Shown one piece after another: positions 1 through 11,217 of a DNA stretch of 64,000 nt (position 1 is the first letter of the stretch; each line of letters begins with the position of its first letter). The translations under genes and the position numbers were made by a program. The notes under the pieces are model-generated. The model was not told the DNA's origin. It was given only the letters and a program-made list of their open reading frames with translations, and ran no database searches. The stretch comes from Warburgia ugandensis (Eukaryota > Streptophyta > Magnoliopsida > Canellales > Canellaceae). Location: positions 71,777,495 to 71,841,494 of the forward strand of contig CP141127.1 of NCBI GenBank assembly GCA_035236585.1, read 5' to 3'.

Positions 1-427
1 AATACCCACAATTCCAATCGGATTTTTATTTAGGGCACTGCACACCAATGTCACCAAAGACAATAGAAAAGGTTCAAATATCATGTCAAATAAGTTGAAG
101 TTTAAAATTATAGTAAAGAGTCTAAAGAGCAGTAATTAGTAAACCTTACCATGACCTTCTTCCAGCTGAGTTTTGCTTGGTGGTCAATACCTTCCCACTC
201 AGGCCATTTATGCCATGCACTACACACATATAATAGAAAAGCATCAGATTATGAATATTATGATAGTTGCCACTTATCAGGTGAATAGTTATATTATAAT
301 GAAAGAAATAATAAAGAGTTACTTGTTTATAATTTCTATCAGGTGTTCCCAATTGTACGTTCCACAAGAATTGAAAAACATTGCATGGCCACCATGCACA
401 TTCAAAGCTAGCAGCATCCAATGGGAC
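1..427 (-). pseudogene. Ulp1-type (C48) protease C-terminal exons of the CACTA gene
   Basis: Three exons can be read. Exon 427-323 encodes SHWMLLALNVHGGHAMFFNS, the region of the catalytic His in an HW pair. Exon 219-150 encodes a WHKWPEWEGIDHQAKLSW stretch. Exon 37-1 encodes the active-site motif NCGY, with Cys at bases 8-10. Acceptors (TATAG, GTGTAG, GTGCAG) and donors (GTAACT, GTAAGG) fit, and the codon phase is preserved across all junctions. Two features suggest loss of function: the usual Asp of the FLDS-like motif reads Asn (FFNS), and an in-frame TAA lies at bases 28-26 just before the Cys motif. In living CACTA elements this domain is a SUMO-protease-like enzyme of uncertain role. 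The rest of the gene lies left of the window. Confidence 0.72.
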
Positions 428-536
428 CTATAAAAACAATAATTGAATTCTAAGTTCTCAAATCTTAACAAATATAGATATTCATGTGTATGAATTGTGA
501 AATTGAAATGACATAATTTAGTAACATATGTTATAA

Positions 537-541
537 CTTAC
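537..541. repeat. Target site duplication CTTAC (left) of the Tekay element
   Basis: CTTAC directly precedes the LTR start TGTAACACC and is repeated at 11,213-11,217 directly after the terminal ..ATTACA. The match is perfect and five bases long, as expected for gypsy integrases. Confidence 0.9.
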
Positions 542-811
542 TGTAACACCCTGGATTTTTAAGACATTTTTTTTTTTTTAAGAGCATTTGGGATCCCATG
601 AGAAAAGTTTTATTTAATCTTTTACTAAAACATATCTTAAAATCTTCAGGTGTTATTTTTCCTTTCTCAAAATGGCATACATATAAATTAAACATAAATA
701 AAAATAATCCTCGTATCAATCAACATCAAATAAATCGGCGCCTTTATTTTAAATCAAATAAATATCCAAAACACAATAAGAATATGGCTCAGGGTCTATC
801 CATCATAACAT

Positions 812-1149
812 CCCATATAAATGTCCAGCATATGTCCAAACATCTCAATCAAATCCAAAATATAAAGTATGCATTCCATAATTAAATTCAAATGATAATC
901 CTATTTACTAACTCACATCACTATCTAAAACTATAGGAAAAAGGATCTTCAGCAGCTCTCACGGTTTCTCAACAGCCTTGCCCATATAAATGTCCAACAT
1001 ATGTCCAAACATCTCAATCAAATCCAAAATATAAAGTATGCATTCCATAATTAAATTCAAATGATAATCCTATTTACTGACTCACATCACTGTCTAAAAC
1101 TATAGGAAAAAGGATCTTTAGCAGCTCCCACAGTTTCTCAACAGCCTTG
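812..1149. repeat. 169-base tandem duplication inside the left LTR
   Basis: The block starting CCCATATAAATGTCC at 812 is repeated from 981 and ends ACAGCCTTGCC both times, with only a few differences. The corresponding place in the right LTR (from about 8,580) has one copy. Confidence 0.88.
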
Positions 1150-1177
1150 CCTTTCCTGTTATCACGCTCGAAATCTA

Positions 1178-1220
1178 AGGCATTGCAAAACAAAGCAATG
1201 CCTCAGCAAGCTATCGCTTG
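1178..1220 (-). other. Paired hairpins conserved among LTR families
   Basis: On the plus strand AGGCATTG (1,178-1,185) pairs perfectly with CAATGCCT (1,196-1,203). It is followed by CAAGC-TATC-GCTTG, a second short hairpin. The same pair recurs in the right LTR (8,774-8,816) and, with other stem bases, in other LTR families of the window. The function is unknown. Confidence 0.8.
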
Positions 1221-3647
1221 TGTAGGTACATAGACAATTAATGTAATAAAATAATTAACAGTATTGATGAAAAGTCTATCATTTATGAAAATAGCAGTAT
1301 CATAAGTCATGTCCAAATAATTGCCAATTTATTCCATATGCAAAAACATGCATTTTACGGAGTTAAAACATGACATGACTCAATGTAAATGAACATATAA
1401 CAAGAATAAGGGCACCTTAAGGTAATGGATCCCACGACATCGCATTAATATCACTGATCATGAGTACTTATAGCTAACCTCTGAGTGTCGTCACACCCAG
1501 GCATACCATCCATAACCATGCTCATCATACACGCACACATAATAAGAATATGGGCCATCATGCTGCAGTAGCAACCCTCCATGGGTATCAACCACCGCCG
1601 CTCTCCGTCGACACCATAACGGGAGACTTAGCGTCTGTCCCCATGGAAAGGCTAAGACCGGTAGTGTGGACTATCCATGTTACCAAATCCCTACCGAATG
1701 CCATCTATGGGCAGGTATCTATCATATCACAATATCATCACATCACAATCTCGGAGGGTGGGTGGCCGGCCCTATCCCTCCTAGCATGACGCCCACCGGG
1801 CGAGAGCACCCGTCATCAAATATAAAATACGGAAATCATATGTATATGCTAAAACTCAAGAGCACTCATAGCTCAAAATCCCTAAGACATGCCCCTCATC
1901 CTGGGGTTAGCCTATAAAAGGACCAGCTAATAAGCCTCTATTCTTATTTCCATGTAAATCTATGCATTTCTAATATATAATAAGAAATAAATATCTATTT
2001 AAGCATAATTAATTAACATCATGCTCATAAAAACATTAGTCATGAGTTTATTCAATAAAAGATTTCAATTTGTAATAATCATAATGTGCTCAAAGTCGCA
2101 TGAAATCCACGGCAAATAATAATTGCAATTTAAAACACAATCACACATGATGCTATGTTTAAACATGGTTTAAAAATCAAGGCAAAGCATTAATTGTCAT
2201 CACTTACCTCAATGTGAGACCACTTAGCTTGCTAATAACTCTCTTTAACTGGTATATTCAAGTGCACATGTATATGTCACATCACTATTTTAAAGAATTT
2301 TTAAATTAAAAGTGGTCATTTATAAGTTTTTAAGTTAAAACTAGATCCGCGTCATCAATACGGTCACAACGCCTCTTTCGGATCGTGATTTGGACTCCTC
2401 TAACTCCCAAAAATCAAGTTTTAGTGAAAACATACGTAAATGAGGCCCGCCCGACCACCATAAGGTGGTCTATACCAATGGTTCTATTTTCCACCAGTTT
2501 ACACCAGCGTAATTTGGCATCACGAAGATGCCCGCAGCCGAGACGCGCAACGTGCGTCTTCAGCACCGTGACGCACCGCCGCGTGTGTCATGGTCGCCAG
2601 GACGCAGTGTGTCCCGACCCCACCGAGACAGTGAATGCTGTCTCTTCCATGCGCGTGCGACGTCGCGCATGGGTGCGACGTCGATGTGGTCTTCTGGGGC
2701 GTTCTTCTATGCGTCCCGGCATAAGCGCCAAGGCACCGACGCGGTCACCGCCGCCGGAGAAGACAACCAGATTCCGGTCGTCTCCGGCAAGGCTACATAC
2801 CTCCATTTTGTGCAATTTTTGTGCTGTTTTTCTCAAAATTTCCTCTAGAATTCATTTATGCCCTCCTTTTGCACTGATTTTTCCAAAAACCATGTTTTTT
2901 AAATGATTTTTTCCAAGTTCCTAAAAACATCCGAAGGTACTAGTTTTCACGTTTTCTAGAGAAACCCACCGTTGGATCTCTCCCAAATTTAAAGGGTTTG
3001 ATCTTGGGTCTCTTGTGCACTAGTTGGACGGTGCAATTTTTAAACAGACGTGGTTTCATCCTCGAAATCATGCTCCAACAGTAGTGTGCACAGAGTTCCC
3101 AGGAAAACGTGATTTTTTCCTGATTTTAAATGCATTTCTATTAGGGTTTAAGGACTTACCTCATCTGGTTGGGGTTGATAGCCGTTGCTGGAGTTCTACT
3201 CGCTTAAAAGTTGAAGTTTTTTAGAGCTAGGGTTTCTAAGTAAAGCTCAGTGAAAACGCTCAAGGTGAAGCGTTTTGGCAACCTAGGGAGGGTTAGATAT
3301 AGGCCTAGCATCCTAGGGGAAGAGAAACTGTTCCCTTCACGCCTCTTTGCACAGGTTTCTTTGGTAATTTCGCTGGATCTGGTAGAGGCGTGTGGAAGAC
3401 GGGGGTGCCATTATCAATTTAGGCCCCTGTGTGATACGTCTTTGCCAAATGATTAAACTACCCCTATGACTTCAACGGCTCATATCTCCCTCGTTTGAGC
3501 TCTGTTTTTCGAGTTCTTAGTGGCGTTGGAATCCTATCGACGATCACTTTCAATTTCTTAGTTTTCAAGAAAAATTTCCATCTCTAAAATTTTAATTTAA
3601 TTTATTTAGAAATTTCATAATTTATTCTAAAAATTAAGGATATTACA

Positions 3648-3686
3648 TCCTTCCCTCGTTATAAAAATTTCTTCCTCGAAATTTAG
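3648..3686 (-). promoter_or_regulatory. Polypurine tract and preceding AAATTTC hairpin of the Tekay element
   Basis: Read on the minus strand, GAGGGAAGGA directly abuts the LTR start and is the likely primer for plus-strand DNA synthesis. Just before it lies AAATTTC-GAGGAA-GAAATTT, an inverted repeat also seen next to the purine tracts at 44,889 and 50,479. It lies immediately downstream of the pol end. Confidence 0.75.
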
Positions 3687-3699
3687 CTACATACCTCTA

Positions 3700-3890
3700 T
3701 GTAAATAACTCTGGATGTATCCTTCGCATCTCCTCCTCTGTTTCCCAGGTAGCCTCCTGTAATGAATGATGCTGCCAAAGGACTTTGACCAAGCCAATGG
3801 TCTTATTCCTTAACTCCTTGACTTTAGTATCCAATATGCGCACTAGTCTCTCCTCAAACGTCATATCAAACTGTAGCTCTCCTGGGATCT
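3700..3890 (-). pseudogene. Integrase-linked chromodomain (fossil)
   Basis: The minus-strand translation contains WQHHSLQEATWETEEEM followed by RRIHPE, the typical end of a plant chromovirus chromodomain, where a small C-terminal domain after integrase is thought to guide integration to marked chromatin. Upstream is a FEERLVRILD stretch. It lies directly downstream of the integrase remnant and ends shortly before the purine tract. It is part of a broken element. Confidence 0.75.
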
Positions 3891-4866
3891 ACTCCAACAC
3901 ATGTGAGGGATCTGGCACATATTTCCTCAGCATAGACACATGAAAGACGTCATGTACATTTGCCAGCTGTGGTGGTAAGGCTAGCTGGTATGCTACTGAC
4001 CCAACTCTGCGTAAGATCTCGAAAGGTCCAATATACCTAGGGCTAAGCTTCCCTTTATTTCCAAACCTCAACACTCCTTTCATAGGAGAAACTTTCAAGA
4101 ATACATGCTTACCCTCAAACAACTCTAAGTCTTTTCTCCTCTTATCTACATAACTTTTCTGTCGACTGTGAGCTGTCAGTAACCTTTTCCAGATGAGTTG
4201 GACTTTCTCTGCACACTCTTCCACTAACTCAGACTTCACCACGTGTCTTTCTCCTACATCACTCTAACATAAGGGTGACCGATAAGGTCTAAAATAAAGT
4301 GCCTCGTATGGAGCCATCCCAATACTAGCGTGATGACTATTATTATAGGCAAATTCCACCAAAGGTAAATGATCTTCCCAGCTACCCTTCCAATCCATAA
4401 CACAAGCTCGTAGCATATCCTCAATAGTCTGGATGGTCCTCTCGTTCTGTCCATCTGTCTAAGGATGAAATGTTGTGCTAAATTTAAGCCTCGACCCTAA
4501 TGCCTCTTGCACGCTTTTCCAGTATTTTGAGGTAAATTGCGTATCTCGATCCGATATAATCGTCAAAGGAACTCCATGTAGACTTACGATCTCCTTCACA
4601 TATAATTTTTCCAAACTATCCATGGTCTGATTCTGTCTAATAGGAAGGAAATGAGCGGACTTGGTCAACCTGTCCACCACAACCCATATCATGTCATGGC
4701 CGCTAGCAATCCTCGGAAGACCCAAAATAAAGTCCATGGTAATATGATGCCACTTCCACTCAGGAAGGTCTAGTGTCTGGAGTAGTCCTGATGGACGCTG
4801 ATGCTCAGCCTTGACCTGCTGACATGTCAAACACTGTGCAACGCTCTCTCCCACATCCTTTTTCAT
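3890..4866 (-). pseudogene. Integrase region of the Tekay pol (fossil)
   Basis: The core is recognised by HHITMDFILGLP with TKSAHFLPI and HGVPLTIISDRD, which hold the first two acidic residues of the DDE site. Upstream lies the CLTCQQVKAEHQRPSGLLQ part of the zinc-binding domain, and downstream the [18 protein letters not shown] and [15 protein letters not shown] motifs of the integrase C-terminal domain. The enzyme inserts the element's DNA into the chromosome. The reading frame is broken. Confidence 0.88.
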
Positions 4867-4896
4867 ACCATTCCACTAGAAATGCCTCTTGAGATC

Positions 4897-6525
4897 CTAA
4901 TACATCTTCGTACCCCCAGGATGAATTGTATATGGGGACTGGTGCGCTTCTTGAAGTAACTCACACCTCAATTCGTCATCTGCCGGCACTACCAACCTTC
5001 TCTTAAATCTGACTCCTCCATCTGGTCCCCTTGAAAACTCTGTCTTATCTGTCAGATCCTTTGTTTCCTTATCTTTATCCTGTGCCTCTAAGATCCTGTC
5101 AAAGAACTTTGACCGAGTCGACAAATTGGCAATCATCACTCCAAAGTTCCTACTCAGGGCATCTGCAACGACGTTAGCCTTCCCTGTATGGTACTGTATG
5201 GTGAAGTCAAAGTCCTTGAGATACTCCATCCATCTACGCTGCCTCATGTTCAAATCACTCTTAGTAAAGAAGTACTTGAGGCTCTTATGATCAGTGACTA
5301 ACTCAAATCTCTCACCATAAAGATAATGTCTCCAGGACTTCAACGTAAATATCGCCGCTGCTAATTCCAAATCATGTGTTGGGTAATTTACCTCATGTGT
5401 CTTCAGCTGTCTAGACGCACAGGTAATTACCTTCCCATGTTGCATCAACACTGCTCCTAATCCCTTACCAGAGGCGTCGCAATAAACCACATAACCGCCT
5501 GCGCCTGATGGTAAAGTCAATACCAGAGCAGTAGTAAGTCTCCTCTTGAGTTCTTGGAAGCTCTCCTCGCAAGCCTTGGTCCATACAAATTGAGTGTCTT
5601 TCCTGGTTAGGGTGGTCAATGGTAATGCGATCTTAGAGAATCCCTCTATGAAACGACGATAATATCCTGCCAAATCGAGAAAACTGCGTATCTCAGTCAC
5701 TGTCTTGGGCCTCTCCCAGTGTAGTACTTCCTCTACCTTTGCTGAATCCACAGCCACTCCATCTTTAGATATGACGCGACCTAAGAAATGCACCTGGTCT
5801 AGCCAAAAATCACACTTATTGAACTTGGCATACAACTGATGTCGACGAAGTGTGTCTAATACCGTGTGGAGATGCTCTCTATGTGCCTCATGACTAGGCG
5901 AATAAATCAAGATGTCATCAACGAATACAATCACGAACTTATCCAAATAAGCTCGAAAAACATGGTTCATTAGATCCATGAACACTGCAGGGGCATTTGT
6001 CAATCCAAACGGCATCACTAGGAACTCATAATGACCATAACGACTCCTAAAGGCAGTCTTCGAGATATCCTCTTCTCTAACCCTCAGCTGATGATACCCT
6101 GACCTCAGATCTATCTTGGAGAGCACTTGTGCTGATTGGAGCTGATCAAATAAATCATCTATGCGTGGCAAAGGGTATCGGCTCTTTATAGTAACACTAT
6201 TCAGCAACCGATAGTCAATGCATAGTCTCACTGATCCATCCTTTTTCTGCACGAAAAGGACTGGTGCTCCCCATGGTGATCCACTCAGCCTAATGAAGCC
6301 CTTATCCAATAACTATTGTAATTGTACCTTAAGCTCTCTCAACTCTGCTAGAGCCATCCTGTACGATGCCTTAGAGATAGGCGATGTACCCAACACCAAG
6401 TCAATAGTAAAGTCAATCTCCCTACTTGGCGGCAATCCTGGTAATTCTTTAGGAAAGACATCAGCAAATTCACGGACAACATCAATCTCATCAAGCCGTG
6501 GTTGTTCCTTGTCCTCAACAGTCAC
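4897..6525 (-). pseudogene. Reverse transcriptase and RNase H region of the Tekay pol (fossil)
   Basis: The gypsy reverse transcriptase is plain: [48 protein letters not shown] and the catalytic [10 protein letters not shown] are all visible. RNase H follows, with [34 protein letters not shown] and [10 protein letters not shown], and then the start of the zinc-binding part of integrase. These enzymes copy the element RNA into DNA and remove the template. It is flanked upstream by protease and downstream by integrase, the gypsy order. Confidence 0.93.
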
Positions 6526-6559
6526 ATATGCGAGGAATGCGTTACACCCTCGTGCATAA

Positions 6560-6960
6560 AATCATGCCGCCTTCATAGCAGAAATGATGCATGTACCTGA
6601 CTGATCTTTCCTACCCTGGAACACTATTTCTGGTTGCCCAGGTATAAGAAAAGTGACTCGCTTCTTTCGGCAGTCTACCATAGCCCAATAGTTGGCAAAC
6701 CAATCCATACCAAGAATAATATTGTAGTCTACCATGTCTAGTAAGATGAAGTCAGTGTCCATACTCACGCCTGATATCTCTATAAGTATTCCTCTAAGAT
6801 ATTCTGTAGTCTCTACTGTCTCTCCCACAGGTGTCATAATATCTAATCCAAATGCTAGTTTGTGTACACATACATCAAGGCAAGAGCAAAAATACATTAT
6901 ATAAAAGAATGTGTAGAACCTGTGTCAAAAAGAACTCTGGCATGTCGACCTGAGACTAGG
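6560..6960 (-). pseudogene. Aspartic protease region of the Tekay pol (fossil)
   Basis: The minus strand shows DMVDYNIILGMDWFANYWAM followed by a VDCRKKRVTF stretch, the usual second half of a plant gypsy retropepsin, which cuts the gag-pol polyprotein. The region lies between gag and reverse transcriptase. It belongs to a broken element. Confidence 0.82.
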
Positions 6961-7049
6961 AGAGTACCTTCTACGACCTGGTGTGATGCCTGCGCTTGTC
7001 CTGACGTGATGGCAAATACTCATCCCAGACTATGTGCCACAATAGCTGT

Positions 7050-8195
7050 CTCTGCACCCATCTCAGTCTGCCTCTCTCTCTCTGTCCCCTAGGACAGTCC
7101 TTAATGAAGTGGCCGACATCTCCACAGTTGAAACACTTGTATGACTGTCTCTGGTAAGGTGTATAGGGCTGTCGCTGGGGTTGGGGCTGCCTCTACTGCT
7201 GTGGCCTGTCAAATCTATTGCACCCTCGCCCAAGGTGTCAACCCTTGCACCTATCACATCTCTTCCTCTCAGTATCTCTCTTAAATTTGGCCTGCGGTGG
7301 ATGACCTAATGCACCATGTGTCTGCATAGCACCCAATGGTCTCTTTCCCTTAAAGGGCTAGAACACACTCCCTCTAGTCCTGAGAGAGTTCTTCTCATGC
7401 ATGGAAGCCATATCATCAACATCTCGCATAGAAGTAGGTCGCGAAGAAATCACTTGATCTCTCAGCCAAGGTGTCAACCCATCTACAAATCTGTCAGTTG
7501 CCTCTGTGTCTGAGGCCAGCGCGTGAGGTGCAAATCTCCTCAGTCGTGTAAATCGGTTCAGATATTGCTGATCTGTCATGTCTCTCTACTCCAAAGTGGC
7601 AAACTCTTTCTTCATTGACTGCAATGCATGGGGTGAAAAGTACTTAGTGTCGAAAGCCTATTTAAAGGCTGCCCATGTCATTGTCTCGGTTGGATCTGGT
7701 CGGGTGAGTGTAAAGGTCTGCCACCAGAAACCTGCCTCACCTTTCAGTAGGTAGGAGGCTACTCTAGCTTGATCCTCTAGTGAGATCGTCATAGCATCAA
7801 ATGTCCTTTTCGCCTCAAATAACCATCGCTCGGCCTCCTTCATGTTACCATCGTCATAAAAAGGTTTCACCATCTTTTGAAATGTCTCTAATAATTTGTC
7901 TATCTTCTTAGAGTCGCTACTAGCATCACCCTCAGTGGCTCTAGGTACTAGTGGTTCCTGTACTGGTTGTGAGGACTAAACTGACGAAACCATGGGTGCC
8001 ACTTGAGGTGGTGGAATAGGGCTAGGGTTAGCAGCGTCAACAGCTGTCCTAACCTGCTGTTGTATAAGTGGTACTAGTCCTAACATTAATCGATTCAATA
8101 ACTCGGCATCATGATCCCCTTGATTAGAGGACTCAACAAGTGGGGCCACGGGTGTAGCAGGTGTAGACCTTGTCCTTCTTCGAGGAGCCCTCAGT
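7050..8195 (-). pseudogene. gag region of the Tekay element, capsid and zinc knuckle (fossil)
   Basis: A Retrotrans_gag-type capsid segment is visible: AERWLFEAKRTFDAM, ASYLLKGEAGFWWQ, and later QYLNRFTRLRRFAP with DRFVDGLTPWLRDQV. Near 7,090-7,140 the strand encodes a CFNCGDVGHFIKDC zinc knuckle that binds RNA. The frame begins close to 8,195, about 120 bases inside the primer binding site. The capsid would package the element RNA. The frame is broken. Confidence 0.88.
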
Positions 8196-8316
8196 CAAAA
8201 GTTTTAAATGTCACTAAGTGTAAGTTCCTCTCTCATAGTTTCTCTCTCTACAACAATTATGGACTGTTACTCACATATAAATGGACATTTGCAAGGATTA
8301 TGATGGACTACACTGG
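8196..8316 (-). other. 5' leader of the Tekay element
   Basis: This is the non-coding stretch between primer binding site and gag. Related leaders with the phrase ATGGACTGT and a GGATTATGATGGA-like block occur at 47,880-47,980 and 57,360-57,430, which helped to place those element boundaries. Confidence 0.6.
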
Positions 8317-8328
8317 GCTCTGATACCA
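8317..8328 (-). promoter_or_regulatory. Primer binding site for initiator tRNA-Met
   Basis: The minus strand reads TGGTATCAGAGC, the complement of the 3' end of plant initiator tRNA-Met. It lies four bases from the right LTR, which is therefore the 5' LTR in the coding sense. Confidence 0.9.
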
Positions 8329-8332
8329 ACTT

Positions 8333-11212
8333 TGTAACACCGCGGATTTTTAAGACATTTTTTTTTTAAAGAGCATTTGGGATCCCATGAGAAAAGTTTT
8401 ATTTAATCTTTTACTAAAACATATCTTAAAAACTCTGGGTGTTATTTTTCCTTTCTCAAAATGGCATACATATAAATTAAACATAAATAAAAACAATCCT
8501 CGTATCAATCAAGGTCAAATAAATCGGCGCCTTTATTTTAAATCAAATAAATGTCCAAAACACAATAAGAATATGGCCCAGATAAATGTCCAACACATGT
8601 CCAAACATCTCAATCAAATCCAAAATATAGAGTATGCATTCCATAATTAAATTCAAATGATAATCCTATTTACTGACTCACATCACTGTCTAAAACTATA
8701 GGAAAAAGGATCTTCAGCAGCTCCCACAGTTTCTCAACAGCCTTGCCTTTCCTGTTATCACGCTCGAAATCTAAGGCATTGCAAAACAAAGCAATGCCTC
8801 AGCAAGCTATCGCTTGTGTAGGTACATAGACAATTAATGTAATAAAATAATTAACAGTATTGATGAAAAGTCTATCATTTATGAAAATAGCAGTATCATA
8901 AGTCATGTCCAAATAATTGCCAATTTATTCCATATGCGAAAACATGCATTTTACAGAGTTAAAACATGACATGAATCAATGTAAATGAGCATACAATAAG
9001 AATAAGGGCACCCTAAGGTAATGGATCCCACGACATCACACTAATATCACTGATCATGAGTACTCATAGCTAACCTCTGAGTGTCGTCACACCCAGGCAT
9101 ACCATCCATAACCATGCTCATCATACATGCACACATAATAAGAATATGGGTCATCATGCTACAGTAGCAACCCTCCATGGGTATCAACCACCGCCGCTCT
9201 TCGTCTACACCATAACAGGAGACTTAGCGTCTGTCCCCATGGAAAGGCTCAGACCGGTAGTGTGGACTATCCATGTTACCAAACCCCTACCGAATGCTAT
9301 CTATGGGTAGGTGTCTATCATATCACAATATCATCACATCACAATCTCGGAGGTTGGTGGCCGACCCTATCCCTTCTAGCATGATGCCCACCGGGCGAGA
9401 GCACCTATCATCAAATATAAAATACGAAAATCATATGTATATGCTAAAACTCAAGAGCACTCATAGCTCGAAATCCCCAAGACATGCCCCTCATCCTGGG
9501 GTTAGCCTATAAAAGGACCAGCTAATAAGCCTCTATTCCTATTTCCATGTAAATCCATGCATTTTCAATATATAATAAGAAATAAATCTCTATTTAAGCA
9601 TAATCAATTAACATCATGCTCATAAAAACATTAGTCATGAGTTTATTCAATAAAAGATTTCAATTTGTAATAATCATAATGTGCTCAAAGTCGCATGAAA
9701 TCCACGGCAAATAATAATTGCAATTTAAAACACAATCACACGTGATGTTATGTTTAAACATGGTTTAAAAATCAAGGCAAAGCATTAATTGTCGTCACCT
9801 ACCTCAATGTGAGACCACTTAGCTTGCTAATAACTCCCTTTAACTAGTATATTCAAGTACACTTGTACATGTCACATCACTATTTTAAAAAAATTCTAAA
9901 TTAAAAGTGGTCATTTATAAGTTTTTAAGTTAAAACTAGGTCCGCGTCATCAATACAGTCACAACGCCTCTTTCGGATCGTGATTTGGACTCCTCTAGCT
10001 CCCAAAAATCAAGTTTTAGTGAAAACATACATAAATGGGGCTTGCCCGACCACCATAAGGTGGTCTATACCAGCGGTTCTACTTTCTGCTAGTTTACACC
10101 AGTGTAATTCGGGTGCAACCGAGATGCGCCGCGTGCGTCTTTGGCACTGTGACGCACCGCCGCATGCGTCACAGTCGCTAGGATGCAACGCGTCCCGACC
10201 CCACCAAGACAGTGAATGCTGTCTCTTCCACGCGCGCGCGATGTCGACATCGTCTTCTGGGCTGTTCTACTGTGCGTCCCGACGTCAGCGCCACTGGAGA
10301 AGACGACCGAATTCCGATCGTCTCCGGCAAGGCTACAGACCTCCATTTTGCGCGATTTTTGCACCGTTTTTCTCAGAATTTCCTCTAGAATTCATTTATG
10401 CCCTCCTTTTGCACTGATTTTTGCCAAAAACCATATTTTTTAAATAATTTTTTCCATGTTCCTAAAAACATCCCTAAGTACTAGTTTTCACGTTTTCTAA
10501 AGAAACCCATCGTTGGATCTCTCCCAAATTTAAAGGGTTTGATCTTGGGGTGCACTAGTTGGACGGTGCGATTTTCAAACGGACATGGTTTCATCCGCGA
10601 AATCATGCTCCAACAGTAGCGTGCACAGAGTTCCCAGGAAAACATGATTTTTCCTAATTTTAAATGCATTTCTATTTATTTTTACCTATTTAATAATTAC
10701 ATAAATTAAGGTTTAAGGACTTACCTCGTCTGGCTGGGGTTGATAGCTGTTGCCTGAGTTCCACTCACCAAAAAGTTGACGTTCTTTAGAGCTAGGGTTT
10801 CTGAGTAAAGCTCAGTGAAAATGCTCAAGGTGAAGCGTTTTGGCAACCTGGGGAGGGTTAGATATAGGCCTAACATTCTAGGGGAAGAGAAACTCTTCCC
10901 TTCATGCCTATTTGCACGGGTTTCTCCAGTGATTTCGCCGGATCTGGTAGAGGTGTGTGGAAGACGGGGGTGCCATTATCAATTTGGGCCCCTGTGTGAT
11001 ACGTCTTTGCCAAATGACTAAACTACCCCTATGACTTCAAAGGCTCCTATCTCCCTCGTTTGAGCTCCGTTTTTCGCTTTCTTTGTGGCGTTGGAATCCT
11101 ATTGATGAGCACTTTCAATTTCTTAGTTTTCAGGAAAAATTTCCATCTCTAAATTTTTAATTTAATTTATATAGAAATTTCTTAATTTATTCTAAAAATT
11201 AAGGATATTACA
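8333..11212 (-). repeat. Right LTR (5' LTR in coding sense) of the Tekay element
   Basis: It has the same termini as the left LTR and clearly the same sequence over most of its 2,880 bases. It carries one copy of the block that is duplicated in the left LTR, the hairpin pair at 8,774-8,816 and a CpG-dense core at about 10,040-10,350. Confidence 0.92.
8774..8816 (-). other. Paired hairpins in the right LTR
   Basis: AGGCATTG (8,774-8,781) pairs with CAATGCCT (8,792-8,799), followed by CAAGC-TATC-GCTTG. The distance to the outer LTR base 8,333 is about 440 bases. Confidence 0.8.
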
Positions 11213-11217
11213 CTTAC

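Larger units (their letters stand above)
542..3647 (-). repeat. Left LTR (3' LTR in coding sense) of the Tekay element
   Basis: It starts TGTAACACC and ends GGATATTACA, the same termini as the right LTR at 8,333-11,212. It is about 226 bases longer than its partner, mostly because of a 169-base tandem duplication (812-980 and 981-1,149) that the right LTR lacks. It contains the paired hairpins near 1,178-1,220 and a CpG-dense core at about 2,440-2,770. Short reading frames inside it are not genes. Confidence 0.92.
542..11212 (-). mobile_element. Ty3/gypsy chromovirus, Tekay/Del type, two LTRs (fossil)
   Basis: This is an LTR retrotransposon of 10.67 kb with long LTRs (542-3,647 and 8,333-11,212), a 5-base target duplication, a primer binding site for initiator tRNA-Met beside the right LTR and a purine tract beside the left LTR. 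Coding order on the minus strand is gag, protease, reverse transcriptase, RNase H, integrase, chromodomain. That order and the chromodomain place it in the chromoviruses. The long LTRs and the AATTTCGAGGA hairpin before the purine tract point to Tekay/Del. The reading frame is interrupted in roughly half a dozen to ten places, so it is a dead copy. The LTRs look well above 90 percent alike by eye, which suggests an age of a few million years at most. Confidence 0.92.
428..11217 (-). other. CACTA-gene intron enlarged by a retroelement inserted at its 5' splice site
   Basis: On the minus strand the exon ends ..CAG, followed by GTAAG (11,217-11,213), then the LTR element (11,212-542), then a second GTAAG (541-537) and TTATAAC. 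Removing the element and one copy of the 5-base duplication gives CAG|GTAAGT, a consensus donor, and an intron of about 110 bases ending TATAG at 432-428. With the element in place the first donor still reads CAG|GTAAGTG, so the site survives on paper in an intron of about 10.8 kb. Confidence 0.75.

Noticed and set aside
2385-2906. A 173-residue plus-strand open frame
   Set aside because: It lies in the CpG-rich core of an LTR and the sister LTR does not keep the same frame.
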